From Parietaria judaica (taxonomy: Eukaryota; Streptophyta; Magnoliopsida; Rosales; Urticaceae): 64,000 nucleotides of DNA. Position 1 is the stretch's first letter; the number at the start of each line of letters is the position of its first letter. Where the stretch lies: positions 186,001-250,000 of the forward strand of contig OX940871.1 of the NCBI GenBank assembly GCA_954871525.1, given 5' to 3'. The notes below the pieces were generated by a model. That model did not search any database. It was given only the letters and a program-made list of their open reading frames with translations, and was not told the DNA's origin. The position numbers and the translations under genes are program-made. Positions 48,774 through 59,106 of the stretch are shown here, piece after piece.

Positions 48774-49613
48774 ATATAATTTAATTATGAATCACAAAAT
48801 ATCTCGAACGGATTTTGTTAAGCTACCCTTATTGTTTTGTTGTGGCTGGTATATTTTGATTGGTCATGTTTATTGGAGACTTTGTTTTCGGTTATTTTAC
48901 GCCTTTCCGTTTATTGCTTTCGGGATTTATGGCATTTGTTGCTTTATTTTCTTCTTGTCGTTTCTTTTCCTGTTTCAGAGTTACACTACATAAATAAGTA
49001 AATATGTATCAAATAACGAATACAATATATTTATACGAAAATATAAAATAATACAAACATATAATAGCTACATGTACAAAGTCAACACCGCTGAATCAAA
49101 AAACTAGGCTTGAAACGTCGTCGTTTGGCGTCTCTTTAAGCACAACTGGAACCCATTCACTAATCTAGCGGACGGGAAAAACGACATCCTATCTTCCTTC
49201 GTTTGATTCCACCTGCAAACGACAAGGTTTTTTTGTCACTTAATTCATGATAATTTATGTTTATATATATATATATATAATTATATTAATTTTATATATA
49301 GAGGAAGAAATGAAAATACCCATAAGTTGTGACAAAGTAATGGAGAAAAAGAGCAATTTGCAGGCGACCAAGCTCAGCTCCGGGACAAAACCTTGCCCCT
49401 CCTCCGAAAGGAGCATAAACCGGGTTGTTTCGCCAATTCCGTTTTTCCCGATTAAGAAAAAAAAGAAGGAAATTTACGAAAAATCACAAACAAAGATGAA
49501 TAATTAATTAGTCCTAAGATGCCAATTAGATAATATCCCGAATTCGAAAGGTCGTGAAGCTTAAACTATTAGGGCTCCAGCCTATCGTCCCGAAGCATCC
49601 GCTTCCACCCTAA
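48774..49613. repeat. Old segmental copy of 34691-35673 (P450 3' end and flank)
   Basis: Same orientation as the right-arm segment but clearly diverged. It lacks about 130 bases between the P450 stop region and the downstream flank (junction near 49104) and has many small differences. It includes the last two P450 exons, their intron and part of the preceding intron. Confidence 0.85.
49104..49447 (-). pseudogene. Third, diverged P450 remnant (last two exons)
   Basis: Minus-strand exons 49447-49320 and 49212-49104 match the heme-loop exon (GGGARFCPGAELGRLQIALF) and the C-terminal exon (SFFPSARLVNGFQLCLKRRQ) of the P450s in the arms. The acceptor before the heme exon reads GG instead of AG (49448-49449), so the exon could not be spliced normally. 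The original stop was lost in a deletion, and by chance the new junction supplies TAG three residues early. No earlier exons are present. Clearly dead. Confidence 0.8.
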
Positions 49614-49694
49614 AGCTTAAACTATTATCGATTTTTTTAACGCTAACAGCAAAGATTTTGTGAAAGGATTTACTGCTTTAGCAAAAAAAATTCT
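49582..49694. repeat. Direct repeat A, first copy
   Basis: This block (CTATCGTCCCGAAGC to the poly-A before TTCT) recurs at 50448-50559. The first half is P450 intron sequence shared with the arms. Confidence 0.85.
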
Positions 49695-50163
49695 TTGTCC
49701 TTTGGCTTATACATGTAAACACGAAATATTTTATATATTAATATTTTACATTAAAATTTTATCAAATTATTTAATTAAAGGGCCCCGAATTTTACGCCCG
49801 CCTAGGGCCACATAAACTCAGTTGCAGCCCTGCATATGCTATAAAAGATTGTTGTTTAGAGAGCTCATTTCTATTATTATTCTAAACCATACAGTACTTT
49901 GTAATTTAATGAGATTGTTTATTATTTGTGTATTTTTTTCTCTAACCCTGAAGAATTGTGCTAAAAGAATACTACTATAGTTTACATAAAGAAAGTTTTA
50001 TAAGATGTTGCATTTCATGTGAGGAGTTCTTACTGATTTCGAATTGCATGTTTTCAAATAATTATGAGTATGAGTATAAATGAATTAATTGAAAGTATGA
50101 GTATTTTCCTTAAACCTTAGGCGATTTTTGGGTATTTTATGAGTTTTTTATTTATTTATAAAT

Positions 50164-50307
50164 ATTAATTGGAAATTGTACTAAATGATCAATTTTGTGT
50201 CGAACCTTTTAAGGAATGCCCATTTGTGAGAGTACAAAATACACGCAATGGGCATTTTTTTGAAACGTTTGACACAAAATGGACATTTTGTTCATTTATA
50301 TTAATAG
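50164..50307. mobile_element. Foldback element or long hairpin
   Basis: TTTTGTGTCGAAC..AATGCCCATT (50194-50224) pairs with AATGGGCATT..GACACAAAA (50247-50279) around a 22-base loop, and weaker pairing continues outward to TATTAAT on both sides. The imperfect palindrome of about 145 bases fits a foldback MITE. Confidence 0.5.
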
Positions 50308-50447
50308 GTAACTATAAAGCCAATGATGAACGGCGTTTGTTACGGAATAAAAGTACAAAACGACATTGGAAAAATTTAACATAAACAGGTAATAGTTAGT
50401 AATTTGAAAAAATAAATTATAAAAAACAAAACCGGAACCAAGATACT

Positions 50448-50559
50448 CTATCGTCCCGAAGCGTCCGCTTCCACCCTAAAGCTTAAACTATTATCGATTT
50501 TTTTAACACTAACAGCAAAGATTTTGTGAAAGGATTTACTGCTTTAGCAAAAAAATTCT
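50448..50559. repeat. Direct repeat A, second copy, flanked by 32-bp repeats
   Basis: Near-identical to 49582-49694. It is bracketed by direct copies of a 32-base sequence (50418-50449 and 50559-50590) containing CAAAACCGGAACCAAGATAC, as if a copied patch was inserted with duplication of its target. Confidence 0.85.
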
Positions 50560-50774
50560 ATAAAAAACAAAACCGGAACCAAGATACTCTCAAAATACCA
50601 GTGCTGAATCAAGTTTTCGCCCTGAAAAATAATTAAAAAAAACAGAAGAAAATGGTATGAAACCTCTAAAAGAACCTGTGAGATTGCAATTAAAACGTAG
50701 TCGTTTGCATTCAGAATAAAAACGGTGTCGCTGCTGCCTGCTGGTAATGAAAACGCTGTCATTCACAGCGAAAA

Positions 50775-50788
50775 AAACGACGTCGTTT
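50775..50788. promoter_or_regulatory. ACGT-core palindrome in promoter of glutaminyl-tRNA synthetase gene
   Basis: AAACGACGTCGTTT is a perfect 14-base palindrome about 140 bases before the ATG, with related half sites nearby (AACGTAGTCGTTT near 50694, GTGTCGTTTT near 50803). An ACGT core is a typical bZIP site; binding is inferred only. The leader that follows has CT and CCG microsatellites. Confidence 0.4.
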
Positions 50789-50930
50789 GTTAAAAAAAAC
50801 AGTGTCGTTTTTCACTCGTGATATAGTACTAAATCAACAAAGCATTACAAGAATCCCCAAATCTCTCTCTCTCTCTCCGCCGCCGCCGTCGCCGTAGTCG
50901 CCGTCGACGTTGATTCCGGCGAAGGAAGCC

Positions 50931-53900
50931 ATGGCCGACAAGGAGGAGAGCATGAAGCTCTTCCTGAGCATCCGATTGGACGAGAGCATCGCGCGCAACA
51001 CCGTCGCCAACAAGAAGGTCACCGCCAACCTCACCGCCGTCATCGCCGAGGTACACCTTCACTTCTCTTCTCCGTGAAATGGAGTTTCCGGCTTCATGTG
51101 TTTGCATTGCATGTGGTCGATTCGACGTGGAGAAATGGAGAAATTCGAATTTGAATTGAAGAAATCGCTGTGAATTGATGAACTCGAGCTTAGCTTTTTC
51201 TTTTCTTTTCTGAAATTCGACGTTTGAATTGATTGTACTGCTTGCTTCGATTACTTATCTTTTCGCGGCGTGTTTTTGTCAGGCTGGCTTGTCCGGGACC
51301 GGGACCGATGATGATGGATATAGGAGTAGTAAGAATGTCGGAAACCTCTTGTACACGGTAGCATTTTTTATACACCGAAGCGCGTTAGTTGAATAAGATC
51401 TCTCGTTCAGTATGTAAAGAACCGGATCCGTTTTGCTGACAGGTTGCCACGAAGTACCCGATGAACTCCCTTGTGCACCGTCCGACCTTGGCGAAATATG
51501 TCGTTTCTTCGAAGGTCGGGCTAGAAACTTCTTGGATATGGTCTGCGTGGGTCGTTTTAGTGGAGTGGTGAGTTTGAGATTTTGTTTTCTGTTTTTGCAG
51601 ATTAAGACTCCGGCTCAGTTGGAAGCCGCGTTTGCGTTTTTATCGGTCACGGGCTCCGATGACCTCAAAACAAATGAATTTGAAGATGCATGTGGCGTTG
51701 GTAAGATAAATTCAGTCACTTACTAGGTTGAATTTTATATGTTTGTACTAGTTCATACCCTTCAGCGATTCATGCAACTATTTAATTACACGAGTCTCGT
51801 TTCTCTAGTACAAGGTTAAATATAGTTTCACTTGCATGCAAATCAAGCTTGAGTTTCGTTAAACTCTGTTTTTAGAGAAGGAAACTTTATCCCATATGTG
51901 TAATCTTTTTGCCGGAAATAATTGCACAGTTGCGTTTTCATGCAGGCGTTGAGGTTTCGGAGGAAGAAATTAGAAAAACTGTCAATGATGTATTTGAAGA
52001 GAATAAGGATACAATTCTGAAGGAACGGTATCGAACAAATGGTAACTCTCTTATCTGTCTATGATTTGAATTTTCAGTATGTAATAAGAAATTGACTTCT
52101 GAACCTCGGGATACCTGCTGAAAATACATTTAATACTTGTCACTTTTTTATTTTATTTTATTTTATTTATAAAACCACTGAAATTGCACATTTTGATGCT
52201 GGCTATAGTTGGAAATTTGTTTGGGCATCTTCGGAAGAGACAACCGTGGGCGGACCCTAAGATTGTCAAGGTTGATATTTAGTACTTTTTTTGAACGCGT
52301 ATAACATAATTGTTGTTTAATTGTAGTATTATTGTGTTCTAGGACCATCTCATATATTTTTGATTCAGGAACTCATTGATGCAAAAATGTACGAATTACT
52401 CGGGGAAAAAACAGAAGCTGATAATGAAAAGGTAGCAAAGAAGAAGAAGGAGAAGCCTGCAAAAGTTGACGAGAAAAATGTTGTTTCTGCTCCCGAACCT
52501 GAAGAGGATATCAATCCATTTTCGATATTCCCTCAGCCCGAGGAGAACTTTAAGGTATAATCCTCTTACCTTGCCTTAGTTGAATGCATGCAATTCATCT
52601 CTGATCTTGTTTATCGGTGAAATCTAGGTTCACACTGAAGTTTTCTTCAGCAACGGTTCTGTTTTAAGATGCTGCAATACTAAGGACTTGCTTGAGAAAC
52701 ACTTGAAAGTAACCGGAGGGAAAGTTTGGACTCGATTTCCTCCTGAACCCAATGGCTATCTACATATAGGTCATGCCAAGGTGTGTACAGACCAGGACCG
52801 GTGTTTTGTGTTAAAAGTCTAGTGCTTTGACTGCTGTTTCACTTCTATAACCGATTAACCGTATTTACTGATAGGCGATGTTTGTTGATTTTGGACTGGC
52901 AAAAGATCGAGGTGGAAGTTGCTATTTGAGGTTTGTTTCATTTGCTATATAATTGCTTTTTTTTTTCTTGCTTTAATAATCCGTGTTCAATTCGGTTTTT
53001 CTTATAGGTCCCTATTAAACTACTCTTTCTCTGAAGTTCTGATTGCCCAGTTGTCTCGTTTTAGGTTTGATGACACAAATCCTGAAGCTGAAAAGAAAGA
53101 ATATATTGATCATATTCAGGAGATTGTCAAATGGATGGGATGGGAGCCGTTTAAGGTATCACAGTCTTAGTAATAGGATGGTTTTCCGCCATGCTTTTTT
53201 TTCTTCGATAATCTTATTTTTCATTTTTTTTTTCAGGTCACTTATACCAGTGATTACTTCCAAGAGCTGTTTGATTTGGCTGTAGAACTCATACGAAGAG
53301 GACATGCATATGTTGATCATCAGGTTTTGTCAATGTTTTTATTGCCTCAACCCCATTGCGGTCTTTGTTATTTCTGTACATCGAGAACTGAGGCGTAAGT
53401 CTCAATAATAATATAAATTCATAAGCTTATACAATTCATAACAAACAACACATCATTCTACATAAAATTCATCAATTTACGAAGTACAAGTCTTAAAATC
53501 ATAAAATTCATCTAAGTTTTAGGGTTTTATGTGATGATGGAAATAAAAATAGGGCATCCTCGGGCCCTTCGTGCATTTACGAGTGTATGTGGGTATCATT
53601 TTTACCAATCTCTTCTTGTTTTTATTCGTGATTAGAGTGTACAAAATGTTGGTTGCAGACGGCAGACGAAATAAAGGAATACAGAGAAAAAAAGATGAAC
53701 AGTCCATGGAGAGATAGGCCCATCGACGAGTCACTCCGACTCTTCGAGGATATGAGACGCGGTCTGATTGAAGAGGGAAAAGCCACGCTTCGAATGAAGC
53801 AAGATATGCAGAGCGATAACTTTAACATGTATGACCTTATAGCTTATCGTATCAAGGTACGTGGAAACCCATCATCACATGTTTTATTTTCACGAGAAAA

Positions 53901-56139
53901 ACCCGACAATGGTTATGATGACAGTTTTATTGCTACAGTTCACTCCTCATCCGCACGCTGGAGATAAGTGGTGTATCTATCCAAGTTATGACTATGCTCA
54001 CTGCATTGTTGATTCACTGGAGAATATTACGCATTCGGTATGCTTAAATAGTGGCCTAATATCTCTGAGATCATGATTTTGTTTTTATCTTTATGAAATG
54101 TTTTGTCAATTTTATACCACTAAATAGTAAACGGGAAAGATACTACATATGTGCGGTTGATCCTAATCCCATTGATTGCTGTTTCGAACAGCTTTGTACG
54201 CTTGAGTTTGAGACTCGCCGAGCTTCATACTATTGGTTGTTACACTCATTGGGCCTTTACCAACCGCACGTGTGGGAATATTCACGGTTGAATATCAGTA
54301 ACACTGTGATGTCAAAGCGCAAGGTAAATTAACTCTCGAGACATGGCTCTAACTTCTAATTTCAACTACTAAGATTTTGTAGCCGTATCTATGAGTTCTC
54401 ATTTGTTTAATTTTCCACTGTAGTTAAATCGCTTAGTGACGGAAAAATGGGTTGATGGTTGGGACGACCCTCGCCTCATGACTTTAGCTGGTTTACGACG
54501 CAGAGGCGTTACTTCCATGGCAATGAATACGTTCGTCCGAGGAATTGGAATCACTAGAAGGTGTGTGTATATATATAGCTAATAATACACGCTTAAGATT
54601 GCTATTTGTTTAGCTTATATGCTTTGGTTTTGCATTCTACAGTGATGGCAGTATGATACGTGTGGATCGTCTAGAGTACTATGTGAGAGAAGAACTGAAC
54701 AAAACGTCCGCTCGTGCAATGGTCGTGCTGCATCCGCTCAAGGTGATAATCACTATCTTGTTTGCAAATGCGTGTTTATCCGAACAAATACTAATTGTTT
54801 TTTTGTTATATAGGTTGTGATTACCAACTTAGACAAAACAATGGATCTTGATGCTAGAAAGTGGCCCGATGCTCACGCCGAAGATGCCTCTGCTTTGTAC
54901 AAGGTGAGTCCGGATTCGGAAACAGATCTGCGTGTTCGCTAGTTGAAATAAATACTTCTATTATCGTATAGTGGAAAATCCGCTAATCAAACATGACGGC
55001 TAAACCTAGAATAGGCGGATATATATAAGATAAAAAAGCATAATCCCATTATTGTTTAATACTCGTAATGACATCTAATAAGTAATTATAAATAAATTCG
55101 TACCTACGGGTCTAGCTTAGTTTTAGGTGTATTACTATTTGAAGTATTTCTGTAGGTCCCAGGAACTCGTTCTTTAACATACATCCTATTTTTCTTTTAG
55201 GTACCCTTTTCCAATACGGTATACATTGAGCAATCCGACTTCCGTATGAAAGATTCAAAAGACTATTACGGTCTTGCTCCCGGTAAATCTGTCCTTCTCA
55301 GGTACGCGATATTTACTAACTTTCATTTGTTTACGTACCAAGAAAGTAAAGAGTACATTACCGACATTCTATTTTCGAAATTGTAGATATGCATATCCTA
55401 TCAAGTGTACCGATGTTATCCTCGATAAAGATAACAAAACCGTTCTTGAAATCCTGGCAGAGTATGACCTTTCCAAGACGACAAAGCCAAAGGTATTTGG
55501 TCCCTAGTTTTGGCTATTGTATATAAGAAAACAGAAATAGACATATATGAACGTAAATAAAGTCGTGTCCTTTGCGTATGTCTATAATAAAATTTATTTT
55601 TGAGTCTGATACATTTATATCATTTATCGTACGTATTATTCAGGGTGTCCTTCACTGGGTTGCGGAGCCTTCACCGGGGGTCGAGCCACTGAAGGTCGAA
55701 GTTAGATTGTTCGAAAAGCTGTTTCTTTCCGAGGTTGAAAACTCTTACCTCTCTCACTCTCTCTCCTAGTTTAGCACTCTCTCTCTAGTTTGGTCTAATC
55801 GTCTTTTACTCGCGTTTACAATAGAATCCGGCCGAACTTGACGACTGGCTTGCTGATCTGAACCCGCAATCCAAAGTAATTATTTCCGACGCTTATGCTG
55901 TGCCAGCACTTCGCGATGCGAAACTCGGAGACGGTTTCCAGTTCGAAAGGCTCGGTGAATGCTTCATCTTACTTTTTTTTAAGAAAGAAATTTGGGATCG
56001 GAATCGATAGAAAATTTATGCGTGTTCATAATCTGTGATTGTAGGTTACTTTGCTGTTGACAAGGATTCGACTCCGGAAAAGCTGGTCTTCAATCGGACT
56101 GTCACCCTGCGAGACAGTTACGGGAAGACCGGGAAATAG
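50931..56139 (+). CDS. Glutaminyl-tRNA synthetase, cytosolic
   Basis: Charges tRNA-Gln with glutamine (class I synthetase). Twenty-two exons join to 791 codons, all with correct phases and GT-AG sites: 50931-51050, 51283-51357, 51443-51514, 51601-51700, 51946-52041, 52209-52270, 52369-52554, 52628-52780, 52875-52930, 53065-53155, 53237-53323, 53659-53856, 53939-54037, 54192-54323, 54424-54560, 54643-54742, 54814-54903, 55201-55301, 55387-55492, 55644-55733, 55825-55954, 56045-56139. The eukaryote-type N-terminal tRNA-binding domain (about 1-190) and a Lys/Glu-rich linker precede the catalytic core. The core carries [11 protein letters not shown] (HIGH class, about 278-288) and VMSKRK (KMSKS class, about 504-509), followed by the anticodon-binding beta barrels. 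The length fits the plant enzyme (about 795). There is no transit peptide, hence a cytosolic call. This looks a complete, single-copy gene. Confidence 0.95.
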
Positions 56140-57009
56140 GCCATCGCTGAGATAACCACTTCATACAAACACTCAATATTTTTGGGGATTATTACTTGAT
56201 TTATGGGCATGTATTTGAACTAAAACTAAATTTTGCCATATGTTTTTAACCATGTTTGTATTCTATACGTGCGGTTTTTTACTATACGTGTTCTCTCAAT
56301 TACTTACGGTTTTCGGGAAAGGAGAGAGAACGAAAACGTCAAACGATAATTGAGAATTGAGAACAAGAAGGGTATTTGAATAGCAAAAATCCGATCAAAT
56401 CTTCCCTGCGTATACTATCGACCCATCACACCGGAAATCGCTGACTCCGATTATCTGCCAAGTGAAATGTCCTTTTTTCTATCATCGTCTGCAGTGTATA
56501 TCGATCATTTCTTAATATTTGTGTCGTTAACAAATTATTGTCCTTTTAATTTCTGTCGTTTACTAGTTTACTTTCGTTTCCGTTTCTGTCATTTTCTGTG
56601 TCATTTTCGTTTTTTATATTTTTTTTTCGTTTCATTTTTGTTTCTCTGTAGTTCATTACTGTTTGGTTATTGTTTTTCGTCGTTTACTATTAAGTGTCGT
56701 TATCATTATCCTGTCGTTTACCCCTTCTTTGTCGTTTTCAAATCTTTTACCCCTTCTCTGTCGTTTTCAATCTCTACCGCTCACTGATAGTATTATACTA
56801 TATATTATCATAAAATATATATTACAATAAAAAAAGTAATTCTGTTCAAACTTTGGCGGGTAAATTTAAATTGCAGACTTCAAGCTTCAAGAATCGTTCA
56901 TTATAATCAAAAGCAAATGAAGATTACAAACATCAATCTTTCATGCAGACTCAACAATGGAAAGAAATAAAAAAATAAACTTAAATCTTTAAAATAATCG
57001 AAAGCAAGA
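56140..57009. other. Spacer with TGTCGTTT-rich tract
   Basis: This includes the 3' flank of the synthetase gene. Between about 56460 and 56790 is a T-rich tract holding many degenerate TGTCGTTT or TCGTTT copies. No gene is seen. Confidence 0.6.
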
Positions 57010-57350
57010 CTACCAAAGCTCGAATCTGCAAAATGGACAATTTCTCTTCGTCTTCAGCCATTCCCCAATGCAATCGGTACGGAAATGATGCTCACATGGA
57101 AGGGCCATCTTGCGACGTTCGTATCCGTTAAGACAGACGACGCTCAACACCGCTCCCCATCTCGTGAAACGCGCGAAAGATCTCAGTTAAGTCGCCGCGG
57201 CCTTTGTGGAGATCGTTTTCCATGAGGCTGAAACCGCGTTCCAGCCGTCTCATCTCTTGAATGGTTGAAGACGCCGTGATGTTAATGTCTGGATTGGAGT
57301 CTCGTGACTCTCTCTGCGCGATGAGTATTCAAGAATGATCGTGGGAGAGA
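57010..57350 (-). pseudogene. RING-H2 E3 ubiquitin ligase remnant
   Basis: Minus-strand translation ending at the TAG at 57010-57012 reads CLNGYERRKMALPCEHHF, then RTDCIGEWLKTKRNCPFCRF, the C-terminal part of a RING-H2 finger (Cys, His-His pair, Cys, Cys-Pro-x-Cys). The expected first zinc ligand is a serine (SVVC in place of C-x-x-C). The plausible upstream coding stretch (SNPDINITASSTIQEMRRLE to EMGSGVERRLS, 57132-57310) is in another frame and stops there, so a frameshift separates the two. An E3 ligase role applies to the family; this copy looks inactive. Confidence 0.55.
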
Positions 57351-57485
57351 AGGGAGAGGGTGAAGTAAGAACAATATTTGAGTGTTGTATACTATATATA
57401 GGCCCGTAAAATCTCGCTCCACAGCAAGGGCCTTGAGTGGAATTAATTTTATATTTTTTAATTTCCTGAAGTAGAATGTTTAGAC

Positions 57486-57592
57486 TGGACAACTTTCTTC
57501 GTCTTCAGCCATTCCAAGAATGATTGTGCAAGTGTGAGAGAGAAGGGAAAGGGTTAAGTAAGAACAATATTGAGTGTTGTATACTATATATT
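57486..57592. repeat. Internally deleted second copy of the RING-remnant flank
   Basis: 57486-57515 repeats 57034-57065 (end of the RING finger) and 57516-57592 repeats 57331-57400 (upstream flank). So a tandem duplicate lost its middle. From here to 58424 I see no gene. Confidence 0.7.
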
Positions 57593-58424
57593 GTCGATGT
57601 GGGACTTCGTCCCCTCAAGAAAACTACAATCATATAGCTATAGGATGAAAAACGACATCAAGCCCTGCCAACGACACCGCAGACATACGATGTCAATGCG
57701 CAGATTCATGATGCACAACGTAATGAGCCCAATTCATCAAGCAAAGCCCATTCAACACCAAGAACCCTAACCCCATGATTAGTCCACGAAGACTAAGCAG
57801 CCCACAAGACAAGGTGTATCTCCTCCTTGCTGACCAGCCCGAGCTGTTGCAACGTGGATGAAGACCAAGTATCACGCCATCAACTTTACACGTGGCATCC
57901 GAAGCAAAGCATGAGGAAAAGAGCCCAGTCTCATAGTCGTTGCATATAGAAAGGAATCTATACGTTGTATTCTAGCTTATAAGTATATTTACGATATAAT
58001 AGCAGGACCACAAACTCTTTGATACAAATTCCCTTATAATCACACTATGTGTTCACCTTGTGATCGAGCAATAACCAAACATGGTCTGCGACTCTGCGAA
58101 ACTAATATGACACTGTTTGAAACCAAAACCCGAAACTGGTCTCGCGGACCATAACCAAACGCCACCCTATGTACTTGTTGCTGATTGGGACTTCGTCTCC
58201 TTAACACAAAAAATATGTACTTTCTCCGGAATGAGGTGGAGAATACGACATAAACTATATCGCTTTACCTACATGACGTAAACAACCAAGTATGGAAGTA
58301 ACAAACACGATGACCAAACATAAATCCTAGGGTCAATGTCGTTTTTTTTTATATATTAAATTTATGACTAAAGTACCTTATATTTTCTTTTTCTTATGCT
58401 TCTTCTTAATCCCAATCTCAGCTT
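57593..58424. other. Spacer without a recognisable gene
   Basis: Moderately GC-balanced DNA with TGTCGATGTGGGACTT near 57594, a word seen at the ends of some plant retroelements, but no matching second end. From about 58180 it becomes homologous to the upstream flank of the M41-like gene in the arms (14490 onward). Confidence 0.5.
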
Positions 58425-58472
58425 TAAAAAGACATTTTCTTCGTTTTATTGCGACGAAGATCTGGTCTTTTA
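58425..58472. promoter_or_regulatory. Hairpin in 5' flank of diverged M41-like gene
   Basis: Counterpart of 14780-14824: the inner stem TCTTCGT/ACGAAGA and the loop are kept, and the outer stem is weaker (AAAAGAC facing GTCTTTT). Here it lies about 640 bases from the ATG because of the insert at 58569-59040. Confidence 0.42.
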
Positions 58473-58568
58473 ACCTCAAAAAATTAAAAAATTGGATATA
58501 CCTAGCAAGAAAAAACAAAATTTTAAGTACTTTAACCGTAAATATTTATAAATTCAACGATTAATTAG

Positions 58569-59040
58569 AAGGGCTGAAACCTGGTAAAAAAAAACCCGAT
58601 TTTTTATACCCAAAACCCGAATCCAGATTTTTTTTGTTTTGATTTTTTAAACCCGAACCCGGATTTTAAAAGAAAAAACCCGGAAATTCGGGTTCTTGTT
58701 TTTACCCGGATTTTATTTGATAATCGGATTTTTAATTCAAAAAAAAAACATAAATTCATATTTTTAAAATTAAACAATCACAATTACAAAATATAAATTT
58801 AAAATTTTGTTAAACATGTCAAACCATAATTCAACAAACAAATAGGAGTTTTAAGAACCTATTAACCAGGTTTCAGATTTCATAACTCAAAATTCAGAAA
58901 CCGAAACCGGTTTAATCCGGTTGCAGTTTTTTATTTTTTTTTTTAATTCGATTTCGGTTTAATCCAATTTTAATTCGATTTCAATTTTTAAAATCGGATT
59001 CGGTTAAAAACACGCATTTTCGGGTTTTATGCATAGGCCT
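58569..59040. mobile_element. Insert between conserved flank and start of diverged M41-like gene
   Basis: Flanks on both sides match the arms (ATAAATTCA before, GAGAGCTCGAG after) but these roughly 470 bases are missing there. It is rich in ACCCGA/TCGGG words with poly-A/T, and its ends read AGGGCT and AGGCCT in inverted sense. It is probably a MITE-like insertion, though a deletion in the arm copies is possible. No target duplication was found. Confidence 0.4.
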
Positions 59041-59106
59041 CGTCTAATCTAAATTAATACAGAGACAGAGTGTGAGAGCTCGAGCTCTGGTTGTTGAAGC
59101 TTTTCC

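Noticed and set aside
48556..48993. 145-codon open frame
   Set aside because: It overlaps the diverged P450 3' flank, is Phe/Ile/Tyr-rich from AT-rich DNA, and has no recognised domain.
56467..56787. 106-codon Phe/Ser-rich open frame
   Set aside because: It arises from the T-rich TGTCGTTT tract; composition is low complexity.
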